A stretch of 64,000 bases of DNA from Stagonosporopsis chrysanthemi (taxonomy: Eukaryota > Ascomycota > Dothideomycetes > Pleosporales > Didymellaceae). Each line of letters begins with the position of its first letter. Positions within the stretch are counted from its first letter, which is position 1. Location of the stretch: the NCBI GenBank assembly GCA_022560025.1, contig JAFISE010000143.1, positions 1 to 64,000 of the forward strand. Direction: 5' to 3'. Shown here piece after piece: positions 10,869-21,148 of this stretch. The notes beneath the pieces were generated by a model. It did not search any database. It was not told the origin of the DNA and was given only the letters and a program-made list of their open reading frames with translations. Position numbers and translations under genes: made by a program.

Positions 10869-12212
10869 AAGTGCCACATGAAGCATCAATGCGGCATCAG
10901 CAACTTTCCTGCACTGATGCCCTGTCTGGTCTTGGACGTGTCTAACGATGATATCGTCAAGCTGGTTGAGGTTGCAAAAGGCATGTCAGAGCGTTATCTC
11001 GCAACGTCTTTGTCGCAGTGAGTGCAAGCAGTGCGGGAAGATTTGAGGATTGAACTGAGGTTCCATTGGGTGAAGCTACGAACAGTATGTATACACGGGT
11101 AGCTGTGAACAGCGCTAGTGCAGGAGAGGCAGCCTCGTCTCACCAGAGGTGAGGTGCAACTGCACGTGAGGCAGGAGATGCCCTCATCCGTGACAGTCTT
11201 ACTGTTGGGGAGAAAATGCTCAAACAGTTATGTTGACACAAAGTACTAAGAACGATCTACGCTTAGGAATAGATGCATGGGATTTGGACCCACCATCCAG
11301 GATGCAGTCGTAATGACCCGGAATATGGGCTTTCGACTGCTATGGGTAGACGTCATTTGCATGGTTCAAGATTACTAGGACTGGAAATTAAAGAGCTAAC
11401 TCGCGACCATGGGCCAGATCTATGAGAATGCAATATTTACTGTTGGAGCGTCTCACGCTAAGAATGTGAAAGAAGGGCTTTTGCATTCTCGGACATTCAT
11501 ACTGGATAGAAATTGCTACCCTGGGGAATATCTATGACCGTGGCTCACCTTCCGACTTATGTGGGCACTGACTGACGACGAAGAACAAACTGGATCGATA
11601 TTCCTCATATCAAAAGATCAAGATGACCTTGAGCCTCGGTACGAAAGAGATGGACAATGCAGGAACTGTTGTCTTCTAGAAAACGATTACAGTTTCAAGG
11701 AAATCAGACACTATGGGTTTGCTATGGTAGCAAAATTCCAGCTCAGGAGTGTGACAGATGGCTAGCCGGCATCAAATATCGAGTTCACGGGCATACTGAT
11801 AAGGATCTCGATTCTGCCACGCCTATAGCAAACAGGAGGTTGAGTATCTTCCAGAGACGTGCACTGGCATTGGTACAACCTTATTGGAATATCTTCCTCC
11901 CGAACATTGACACACGTCCACAATCGGCTTCCTGCCATCTCTTCTCTAGCGAGAGCATTTTCGTTGGTGTTGAATACGGCTTATGTCTGTGGCTTGTTGG
12001 AGTCAGACTTCGGTAATGGCCTACTCTGGGAGCCAAATGCTTGCTATCATGTTGTACATACCCGAAATCAGGCGCCTACCTGCAGTTGGGTATCATGCAA
12101 TGGTCCAGTAAAATGGTGGATGGACGTAGAACCGTATTTTGAACTTCTCCATGGTGTCATAGGGGTCATGACACCAGAAAATGGATACGCTGTTGTTCAA
12201 AATCCTGAATGA
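10869..12212 (+). pseudogene. HET-domain (heterokaryon incompatibility) gene, decayed
   Basis: The sequence follows the domain order of fungal HET proteins. An N-terminal lead (KHQCGISNFPALMPCLVLDV) at about 10869-11020 is followed by the HET core at about 11226-11510 (TIQDAVVMTRNMGF, then LLWVDVICMVQD, then TMGQIYENAIFTVGASHAKN). A post-HET region contains ISSLARAFSLVL, CGLLESDFGNGLLWEP and APTCSWVSCNGPV. In-frame stops interrupt the core (TAA 11247-11249, TAG after MVQDY, TAA after LKS), and the C-terminal part switches frame twice (frame change near 11660 and back near 11900). The gene is therefore dead. Intact HET proteins trigger cell death when unlike fungal strains fuse. The lesions are scattered point changes rather than one event. 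Confidence 0.8.
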
Positions 12213-12506
12213 GGAGTAAAAGGTCTTCTGTCCTCGATTCCGAAACCCGCGAGGGACGACGTTGAGATCGCCCCGCGACTCCACATCAAACTCGATCACC
12301 CAACTGAGCCGAACACTCAATTTGGCTCTGATCGTGTTATGAGTGTTCAGGTAATTCTGACCCAGTAGGGTGAAGTGAGAGGCATAGTTGTGCTAGGTGA
12401 GGGCAAATCTCGGTGTTCTCACGTAGAAACATTTTGGACGTCTGGTTTGCGCATTCCCTCTCCAGCAATCAATAGCAATATAGCGGCTGGAGTATGTGAG
12501 ATAACA

Positions 12507-12790
12507 CTAGGTAAGGGTGAGTTCGAAGCGTGGATGCGAAGTGTTCTTGGCGACGAGCAGAGTATCCAAGATATTATACTTGTTTAGGAAAACATGTATG
12601 GGCAGCCCACAACAGCACGACACCAGAGTCACCTTTTTCTCGTCACTACTGGGGCAAACGAGCATGATAGCCACCTTGACGTCTATCTTCGCTTTGTCTT
12701 CGTCTATCAATACGATGCCAACGGCCGCCTTCAGTGAGGCGACGCCGGGATACTACCAGTCAAAGTCAACGTCAGCCAGTCGGTTAGCCG
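12507..12790 (-). pseudogene. degenerate copy of the NLR N-terminal module at 36449
   Basis: Read from 12790 down to 12507, this encodes a decayed version of the N-terminal ~100 residues of the gene at 36449-37254. DEDKAKIDVKVA matches DEKAKLDVRVA, SSDEKKVTLV matches NSDEGKAALV, and GLPIHVF matches GLPAFLP. The nucleotide match is also visible in the SLKAA block (CTGAAGGCGGCC), although a base change puts that block in another frame. The homology fades after the GLP block. It is a fragment only; the hydrolase, NTPase and TPR parts are absent nearby. Confidence 0.65.
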
Positions 12791-13075
12791 TGGCGAGCTT
12801 GACAACTCTCGATCGGCAAAGATCAGCCGATGCTTGAGCCGAGACGCCTCGCAGAAGTTACCGGTCTGGGCGGCCTCCTTGGAAAAGGCGCAGTCTCCCA
12901 AGGCGAAGAACTTCTTCGAATAGTTTGAGGCGGAAATGAGAGCTCTGGACTGTCACTGCTGGTCCCAAGAGATGGTTTGATGAGCATTTTCTGAGACTTC
13001 GCCGAAGGCCAAGTGCACATATGTAAATATCTTGTCAGCTTCGAGAACATGTATGTTTAAGGAAAGCGAGGTGTC
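12791..13075 (-). pseudogene. unrecognised coding relic upstream of the NLR fragment
   Basis: On the minus strand a continuous protein-like reading runs ADKIFTYVHLAFGEVSENAH, then one TGA (after SWDQQ), then SKKFFALGDCAFSKEAAQ and SRLKHRLIFADRELSS. It abuts the NLR fragment in the same orientation and may be part of the same ancient gene or an adjacent one. I do not recognise the domain. Confidence 0.35.
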
Positions 13076-13942
13076 GAAAGTGTGCTGATTGCTGGTCGTT
13101 ACCCGTCAGCTAGAAGTCTCAGTTAACTGGCAATCGTATCCGGATAGCTTGGTGGTCCCGAATTCTGTGTGAGCGTCTTCGAAATAGTACAAAAGTTGGA
13201 CCTGATACCACAGCAGCCTAACACATTGTAATGGACCTTCTGAAAACAAGGTTTCATGTCTATCACCTCACTCCCGGCTGGAGGACTTATGGATGGTCGG
13301 TCCGCAGCTGACACGAAGGGAAGTTGCTAGAATGGGCAGCTTGCCTGAGCTATCGGTGCGCTTCAGAATCTAGAGCTACATAGTCTAAGATAGCGGCTGT
13401 TCGAGGCCGTCGTGTTGTTGGCATACACCTACAAGCGGTCTAGTGAGCATGTTGCAAGGGCACTAAGAGATCGAAAGTGAGGTTTGTGGGTGGCGGGCTT
13501 TGAGATGTAGCAGATGCACATTTCTTGCCCAGATACTTACCAGGAAGAAGTCAAGAAGTCTCTTGTGTGCATAAATGTATTTTTTTACAGTGGTACTCTG
13601 TTTCCTTGGCTTCTTGCTCATCTTTTTGTGTCCTATATTATTACCGCCCGTCAATGGAGGCGTCTTCCTGACCTCCATCAAAATCGCCTCCGCTCTTTCA
13701 GGGCCATTAAGATACTTCTGACTTTCATCCTGGACCCAGTGTGCAAGTGCTATGCTCTTTCACGGTTTGTGTTCGATCAGGATGCCGTTATTCATTGGGT
13801 TTGAGACGGTGAGAGAGGATATGGCGGAGACGCCGTCATCGTCAAGGTCGAAGTCTGCTTGTCTGCCTCCAGCCCCGCGAGTGTGCGACTTTCCCGTCGA
13901 ATCATTTACAACTATTGTGTCTCCTCCTTTCGTATCATCTTG

Positions 13943-14126
13943 TGTAACCACGTGGCATAGATCACATGATATTTCATTGTAGCAGGCACTGCCTAGTGTG
14001 GGCAAGTGCACTTACCTCTGAGCTGAGGGCTCCTGTAGACGAACATCAGAACATCACAACACGAGAACAGATAGCAATACAAGCGTTGACCCGCAGCACC
14101 CACTTGACACTGCTCACGCAGTTACA
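13943..14126 (+). mobile_element. solo LTR-like element, 184 bp, copy 1
   Basis: The element begins TGTAAC and ends GTTACA (TG..CA with a 6-bp terminal inverted repeat). It is flanked by the 5-bp direct repeat TCTTG (13938-13942 and 14127-14131). A second copy of identical length lies in inverted orientation at 41520-41703 with its own 5-bp flanking repeat. These are the hallmarks of a solo LTR left by recombination of a Ty3/Ty1-type retrotransposon. A non-autonomous DNA element with a 5-bp duplication is the alternative. No internal retrotransposon genes are present. Confidence 0.85.
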
Positions 14127-14254
14127 TCTTGGGCCACTATGCAGCAAATGTTTTTGACGGGACAAGCATGGAGAGCTTTGGTAGTGGCAGAGCGCACTGT
14201 TCAAGTCGGAGAGTGTGATGGGTGCAACGGTTTCATATATAGGTGGAGAAGGCA

Positions 14255-16265
14255 TCATGCAACTTCATGTCCGATACCTTTACCAATCGGGCGCACTCGA
14301 AAGCCCAGCTGGTCGAGCTCAGGTCCGTCCATCACATTCCGACCATCGAACACCCACCGCGGCTCGCACATGAGACGAGCGACTTCTGTCCAATCAACTG
14401 ACTCGACATGTTCCATCCCGCCGTGTTGCGTGCGACAACCCGTGCAATTGGCTAAGCCTCCACTCTTGGGGATCAAACGATTCAGCGGATCTTCGCTGAT
14501 GTCGCCACCTTGCTGTGCAACAAACTTCTCGAGCTCGATGATATCCATCTCTGTGAGTTCACTCTTACCAACCCAGCTCGCGTTCTTGACATGCGTACTC
14601 ATCGATGTACCAAACTTGGACGGAACTTCGCTGGCTGGAGTGAACGACGGATAACGGAACTGATCCCACTGGGTGAGAATACAGACCGAGGTAGCATCGA
14701 CTACTGTGTCTCTCCAATGTTTCCGCACTTTGATGCGTTGCATCTGCAGTTCGCTAAGACCGATCCTGCGGATTTCTTCCTCAATATCTGCGACTGCGCA
14801 GCCCGGATCAAAGATGGAAATCTCAGCCGGCATTTCCATTGCTAGCTCAGCAATGACATGTACTGCGACGCTATTCCGAGTATCATTGGTGTTCTCTTTG
14901 AAAGCAAACCCAAGGACAGCGATTTTCTTTCCCCTCAGAGAGCTATTGAGGGCGTGGATGATTCTTCTCCCAAACCTTTGCCTCTGGTAGGTATTGATGC
15001 GCGGCACTCCCATCCAATAGTCGGCAACTTCGCTAAGATGCAAAGACCTTGCCATGTAGCAAAGATTCAAAATATCCTTCTCAAAGCATGAGCCGCCGAA
15101 ACCGATGCCCGCGTGCAAGAAGTGCCGCCCAAGCCTAGAGTCTGCTCCAAGACCCAAACTGAGTTCTTGGACGTCGGCACCAAGCTCCTCGCAGAGCGCT
15201 GATACCGCGTTTATGCTTGATATGCGTTGCGCGAGCATGGCGTTTGCAACCAACTTGGTCAGTTCCGAAGACCAGGTGTTCATAGTCAAGATGCGAGACG
15301 CTGGGACCCACGCAGCATAGAGACCCTTGGGGATCTCAGCTGCATTTATCCCACGGGGTGTGGTTGAGCTGCCGATCAAAATACGGTCTGGATGCATCAG
15401 ATTCTGAACTGCACACCCTTCGGCAAGGAACTCGGGGTTGTTGAGGACTTCGAAACGATCATCAGGACGGTGAAACTCGAGCTGTCGGGACCACGATGTC
15501 AGCCATACATCTATACTCCAAGCAACAGCTGGACTCACGATGTCTCGGATCATTTGCGCAGTGCCACAAGGCACCGTGCTCTTCTCTACTACGATAGCTC
15601 CATACTTCACGCTCTTGGCAATCATGCTGGTAGCACTCTCGAGAATACTCAAATCTGCGGTTGCTCCTGCACCGAGGCCGTAGAGCTTGGTCGGAGTGTC
15701 AACACATATGAATACGATATCGGCCTCTGCAATCGATTCGTTCGCTTGTGTCGAAAACACCAGATTTGGAGCTCGTTTCCGGATGCGAACGGTTCCAAGA
15801 CCTGTCACGTCAAACACAACGTCTCTTGTTCCGTCTCGAGCAATCCTGACGATCTTTGACAGCCCGATCTCATGGACAGGCAGATGCGAGGAGTTCCACG
15901 CCGCAATCTTTTCGTGATTCAGATCGACCACGTTGACTGTGACCTGGGGATTGTGGAAGGCCATGAGCGCAGCAGTTGGACCGCCTGTGTCGATAGATTA
16001 GCAATAAGATCTTGAATTATATAGCCATATCTCTGCAGAGTGTATGAAGAGGAAGAAAGTGCATACCAACAAAGCCAGCTCCCACAAAGCAGACACTGTT
16101 GACCTTGGGGCGGACAGTCTCTACATCGACCGCAAAAGCCCTGGTCATATCACGATTTGGCGAATCAGGGCAAGAGGTAGTGTATGCACTCTTTCTTGTG
16201 AAGTCGAAAAGTCTTAGATCAAGTAGGGGTGTGTTAATTGACGAGGTGTTGGGTAACGTCGACAT
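14255..16265 (-). CDS. UDP-glucose 6-dehydrogenase, three exons
   Basis: The enzyme oxidises UDP-glucose to UDP-glucuronate with 2 NAD+, feeding uronate-containing glycans. Model: complement(join(14255..15481, 15539..15984, 16067..16265)), 623 residues. The dinucleotide motif VGAGFVGGP spans the first intron. VVEKSTVPCGTA, NNPEFLAEG, ELTKLVANAMLAQRISSIN, the catalytic Cys in GFGGSCFEKDI, GFAFKENTNDTR and the C-terminal PRWVFDGRNVMDG are all present. The second intron (15482-15538, 57 nt, GTGAGT..CTGAC..ACAG) keeps frame and could be mistaken for coding; removing it restores MIRDI-LEFHRPDD and the NNPEFLAEG context. The protein is longer than the usual ~460-490 because of an extra ~100-residue segment between the UDP-binding domain and the final motif, containing CTGC. 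The flanking intergenic regions are long. Confidence 0.92.
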
Positions 16266-18659
16266 AATAGGTTAAGACTGCAACACCACGGGAGACAAGA
16301 TTGGTTCGATCTTCGAGTCAGAGATAGAGGTAGCAGATTGAAGATTTTCGGGATAAGTCTGTCCGATCTCGTAGACTCAACGAATTTCTTTAGGGTGGGA
16401 GAACTTGATATATGCAATTATTGCTAGGTTCCAAGCGGTGGCTAATGCGATTTAGCTACTGTTAGTCTGACGAATGACCTTGTAGTGTCCAGCGCACAAT
16501 GCTCAAGCACCGAGAACTCTCTAGCGCAAGCAACAACGTATGCATAGGTGAGAGATCGACAAGCCTGCGCGGGCTACGGTTGAACTAGAGCCAGCAGCTG
16601 AGGTCCTCTGGAAGCAGGCAAAAGAAAGAGTTGGCTCTTTTGGGTGCAGATTGACTGTCGGAACTGCAGTTGGTGCTATGAGAAACATCTAGGCACGGAT
16701 AGCGCGACATTTCAGTGGCGGTGTTCGCACGTCGATTGGCCGGTTGAAGCTTTCTTTTTTTAGTGTTCAGCTGTTTGCTGCGCATTCTCGACGGCTCTCT
16801 GGTTTGGATCGAACACTTCCGATCCCGGTAACTTGCGTCATTAAGTGGTTGGCATCGTGCAGGAGCGACTCAATTAAGCAAGATCGCCACACTGCCGGAA
16901 GTCGGCACTGTGGTAAGGCTGAATGGAGCATTGTTAGGGAGATCTGACTGATTGCTTTTCTTACGTGCTTTTTACACTTTGAGATAGATCTCGCGCAAGC
17001 CTCAGACCCTCTCAAATCGATCAGGTTCGTGTAAGCTAATCATGCATATGTAGAACAGGATTAACTGACAAGAGGTACCGTGAGCTCGTGAGAAAGATAC
17101 CTTTTTGTTTCTGAAATCGACGCGTTTCGAATCCGCGAGATTCATATGCTGACCCATTGGCTGCCACACAGGCATGCGCGACCCTCTCAGCGAGCCTTCG
17201 AACAGAGGAACCTCCTTTGCCCATAAACCTGTCCACAAATCGACACTAAACGTGCTCGAGAAGTTGGGGGAAGCACTGGGTGCGTCGGTTACTCTTCTTG
17301 AAACAAGTGGTCAAGATCTGCTGGTTCGGGCAGTCTCATGGAAACGCTGGATTGGCTGATTTTCTTCACAATTGGGAGGTCGCGCAATGAAAAGCTGTAA
17401 GGTCCAGTCGCATAGAGGATTCAATATCGAGGCTGACCGGAGGTGGCGGCTATGTGGAACTGCAGACTCGATTACTGATTCGGCGCGCATTTGGTACTGT
17501 GCACTTTCCCAGCTGATGTACCAAGTGCTCTCCCTTACCAGCGACAATGATTCTCTGAAGATGCTGCTGTTGAAGCGGTTCTGCAGCCAATCCACATGTA
17601 TGCTGGACAAGCAGAAGCTTCCCGTACTGTGGTTCCGACCATGAGCCATGCTTCGAGTGACAGGGAGCTGGCAGCCCCGAGCTGGGGATCGGTGCGGCGG
17701 GTAAGTGTCAGAGTCAGCGCGGGAGAATCTCACAGGAACATCAAGATTGGCAGCATATGATTTGACTCGATCAAGAGTGTGCGCACGGCCTACAAATAAC
17801 CACTAGCCACGACAGATTCTCGGTGCGACGTGATCGTGCAAGGCGTTTTAAAAGTGCCAGTCGGCCACCACGCAGGGATTTGGCGTTTTGAGGATAGTAC
17901 CAGAGATAGAGGTCTGTCACAAGAGGCTGTCTGCGCGGAACTGATCTTCTCATTGTCCTACCCGCTGACAGCTTCAGGGTCGCACCGCGCTAAGAGCAGG
18001 CATTGCGTGGCCATGCTGCTGAGCCCCATCCTGACTGTTCAAATCTTTGTTCATTGGCCTTCCCGAATCAAGATCTCCTCTGTCAGTGTCAAGCCATCTG
18101 TGGTGCTCCAGTGATCTAGGACGGCTTCGCCACCGTCGTATGGCACGTGAGTCTTCCGGTGGCGTGTAGCCTGAAGGAAGAATCTTGATATTTTCGCCAT
18201 TGGTTTTCCATCATGAGAACCTTTTGTCCCCAGGAAGAAAGGTTCTTCTGGAAGCCCTCGCAGGATACCGGCGTTGTTGAAGTAATTGTATTGACGTGTC
18301 GTTTCGCAGAACTCTAAACATAGTTGCTCCCTTGCTAAGATACATAAATTTCACGAGCTGGGATTGTGTTTGGCAGTGCCGAGAGAGAGAAAAGAGGCCC
18401 ATCTCAACATAGTCGTGATGATGAGGGCTAATAATAATGAGCACGGTCAATCTACATGCGACTGATACCAATCCGGTTAGCGTGGAAACTTCTGACCCAA
18501 CTTTACTTGAGGTTTCTGTACGTTCGGAGGAGCAAAGACGGGCAACACCACACTCACTTTGCCTCCGCTCGGGATATTAGTTCTCTGAGAGCTCTTATTC
18601 AATCTTGTCGTCTATCTCACATATCTCTGATCGCAACTCTGCTGTGCACGACCTCACCA
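16266..18659. other. intergenic, promoter side of UGDH, no supported gene
   Basis: This is 2.4 kb of unique sequence with only short overlapping frames on both strands. Nothing I recognise is encoded. The part next to 16266 must contain the UDP-glucose dehydrogenase promoter. Confidence 0.45.
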
Positions 18660-19995
18660 CTACTTCTTTGCACCTGCCTGATCCTGCAAAGGCTGCTTCT
18701 TCCTGGCCCTCGTCTCGTCCGTCGCTCGTACACGCCCGCCCTTAGCCGTCTCCCGCGTGCCGCCACTCCGTCCTCGAACGTTCTCCTTGTCCAAGAGCGC
18801 CTGCAGCTCCTCAACTTGTTGAGTCCAGAGCAAGAGCTCTGCATATTGCTCCTTCGCCGACTTTGGCTTCCTCTGTGGACCGTAAACGGGCTTTTGGATC
18901 TCGTTCGTTATTGGTCTTGCGCTGAGTCACCGCTGAAGCCGCAGGTTTTTTGACCTCATTCCTGTTTCTGGCGACTTGTGCCAATGTACCGCCTGAAGCG
19001 TCTTCCGGTGTCATGGGGACTTGTGCTTCCATTCGAGTACGAACCATGTTGTGCTCTTCAGAGTCATAGCGCGCGCGGGTCTCGGGAGGGGTGTGGCCAA
19101 GCCGTGAGTCGTCTGCTTCGTCACCCTAGATCCTGCGTCTAGGTGCTTCCAGCTCACTCAGTAATTGCAGGGAGTAGGTGAGTTCTTCCACAAAACGCGG
19201 GTGGAGGTAGTGTCCAAATCGGCTTGGAGAGCTGTATCCCGACTCGAGATATCTACCTTGGGTAGTGATGATGGTGTTAGCGACCAATTCTGGATCTTCT
19301 TTCGCCGACAGTGCTTTCGTCTCTGTACAGCGGCTGATGTTGTTGTGCCCTTGTGTGTCGTAGCGTGCGCGTGTCTTAGAAGAAGCATGGTCGAGGCCAC
19401 CGGTTGTCTTCGCCTGCTCCCCTGCGGTCCGTCCTGATTTTTCCCCCTCGTCCAACAGTGCCTGCAGCTCTTGTACTATGTGCGCCCAGTGCAGATTCTC
19501 TGCATGCGCCTCCTTTGCGCTCCTGCGTGGGCCCTCTTTCGATTTTCGGACTCTGGCTTTGGCCTGGGGCGCCGCTGAAGCTGCACGCTTTTTGCTGGTT
19601 TCCATCGAATCGGGGCCTTGTGCAACCGCACCGGTTGGATCTTCGGGCAGCGATCCATGCGTGTGAAGCTGTGATGCGTTTTCGTAACGTTGGATGACAG
19701 CCGGAGTGTCATTCGGGGTTGGCGGCTCCATCATCTCCATCCAAAGTCGGACGTCGTTATGTTCTTCTGTGTCATAGCGTGCGCGTGTTTCTGGGGGAGT
19801 GTGCGCGAGGCGCGAGTCGTCAGCCTCATCACCGTAGATCCTGCGTCTGGCTTGTTCGAGCTCGATCAGCAATCGCAGGCGGTAGGTAAGCTCCTGTTCG
19901 GAGCGTGAGCAGACGTAGAAGCCAAATCGTCTTGGCGAGTTGTAACCAGACTGGAGACATTGACCTTGCGTAGTGACGATCTTATTGGCGTCCAT
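18660..19995 (-). pseudogene. DDSRLGHTPPETRARY-motif protein, locus 1, internally duplicated and broken
   Basis: The ATG at 19995 starts a protein with a block VTTQGQCLQSGYNSPRRFG, then LELEQARRRIYGDE-like sequence and DDSRLAHTPPETRARY, then a Lys/Arg/Ala-rich, Pro-rich tail ending in ELQALLDEGEK. The same unit starts again about 235 residues later (ITTQGRYLESGYSSPSRFG, DDSRLGHTPPETRARY), so the gene is an internal duplication; a third partial piece (SSKTRARYDTQGHNN) sits between them. Unit 2 has a TAG at 19126-19128 where unit 1 and the locus-2 paralogue have Tyr (IYGDE). Past about 18865 its tail continues in another frame (SAKEQYAELLLW, EELQALLDKE) to a stop at 18660. Divergent neighbour: the FHA gene, 406 bp away. 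I do not recognise the family and assign no function. Confidence 0.7.
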
Positions 19996-20401
19996 TTTGG
20001 AGTTGGGTAGGCAAGCGTTGCTGCGAAGCTATATGCTCAGAACAAACTGTGTTGTTGTCGGCGTAAGGCTGATATCAGGTCCAGGCCGAAAAGGGTCGCG
20101 CTAGTACTTCACTGCCACCCTCTCAGCTTGTGCCTTTCCAAGGCGCAAGACCCTCCGCACCACTGGATCGACCCGACTCAACTGTGATTGACTTCTCAGT
20201 ACAGTCGCAACGGCTATTCGGCAAGCAGTCACACAAGCATTCTCTAACCGGTATCCCGCACGTGAGTAGCTGTTGACACTTTCACTGGTACTCCGTCTGG
20301 CTCTTGTGATTCTGCCGTAACGGGTTCCAATTGTCATTGCGTCTTCTGTAAGCCCTTGATGCTACCTCGATGTTCGTAACTCTGCTCATACACCATAGAC
20401 A
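19996..20401. promoter_or_regulatory. divergent intergenic region of locus 1
   Basis: This 406-bp gap separates the starts of the motif protein (minus) and the FHA gene (plus), so it should carry both promoters. No clear TATA box or repeat shared with the 1.07-kb gap of locus 2 could be seen by eye. Confidence 0.45.
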
Positions 20402-21148
20402 ATGGCCGATGCACACGACGACACCTTTGCAACATGGACACCCACGACAGCCGAGGCTAGATTCGCGCTTTCTAATGGTTACATGGATACCTTCTGTGAC
20501 GATCGCGTTGGCGACTTCTATGTCATGACCAAATCCATGGAACCTGATTCCGACGCCGATGCCGTCATGTGGCCGAGCTTGGCCGAAGCAGAGGAGGATG
20601 AAGAATTTGGACACATGCCCACCGATGTATCCTCTGACTCTAGTGTTGCCTCAGCTCTGCCTGAAGATGAACAAGACCCGGATGGCCTCGAAGTCCAAAA
20701 GCTGTACCATGGCTACATCAAGTTCAACATCAAGAGCCTTAAGATCCGCAAACGCTGGGCTGTGGGTAAGGGAGGTCGCAATTTGCATGAGCCTCCTCAA
20801 GTCGTTCTGCATGATCATCATGAGAAAGTCCACGGTCTCCACGCAGTGTTCTCACTAGACAGCGTTACTGGCCTTTTGACCATCACACCCGCAAACAAGA
20901 CCATCGTGGATGTCACTGTTGATGGTTTACCTGTGACCGACCCGTACCCGCTCCAAAATCGAGTTTCAATTATCTCCTTCGCCAATATCAAGTTCGAGCT
21001 TGAGTATACAGACTACCACAACACGCCAGCCTTCAAAGATGAGCGCAGGGCCTTTGATCGCAACATCAGGAGGGTAGTACCCGCAGACACAATCCCCCCA
21101 ACGGCTCAAGACCATCAGATTGCGACCACTTTGGGGGTTGGAAGCTAA
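20402..21148 (+). CDS. FHA-domain protein, locus 1 (N-terminal half of FHA-kinase gene)
   Basis: This codes 248 residues from the ATG at 20402 (ACAATGG context). An acidic N-terminus (residues ~45-95) precedes an FHA-like fold at about 95-205: WAVGKGGRN, HGLHAVFSLDSVTGLLTIT, VTVDGLPV, ANIKFELEY. FHA domains bind phosphothreonine peptides. The frame ends in the linker just after the FHA domain, and the kinase-like part follows in another frame. The change lies between about 21060 and 21130; a run of six C at about 21090 is a natural place for an indel or sequence error. An undamaged gene would encode one FHA-kinase polypeptide of about 600 residues, resembling the Cds1/Chk2 order (FHA then kinase) but without close motif identity. 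Confidence 0.7.
   Translation: MADAHDDTFATWTPTTAEARFALSNGYMDTFCDDRVGDFYVMTKSMEPDSDADAVMWPSLAEAEEDEEFGHMPTDVSSDSSVASALPEDEQDPDGLEVQKLYHGYIKFNIKSLKIRKRWAVGKGGRNLHEPPQVVLHDHHEKVHGLHAVFSLDSVTGLLTITPANKTIVDVTVDGLPVTDPYPLQNRVSIISFANIKFELEYTDYHNTPAFKDERRAFDRNIRRVVPADTIPPTAQDHQIATTLGVGS

Noticed and set aside
14139..15859. Plus-strand frames of 100-170 codons
   Set aside because: They are antisense to the UDP-glucose dehydrogenase exons.
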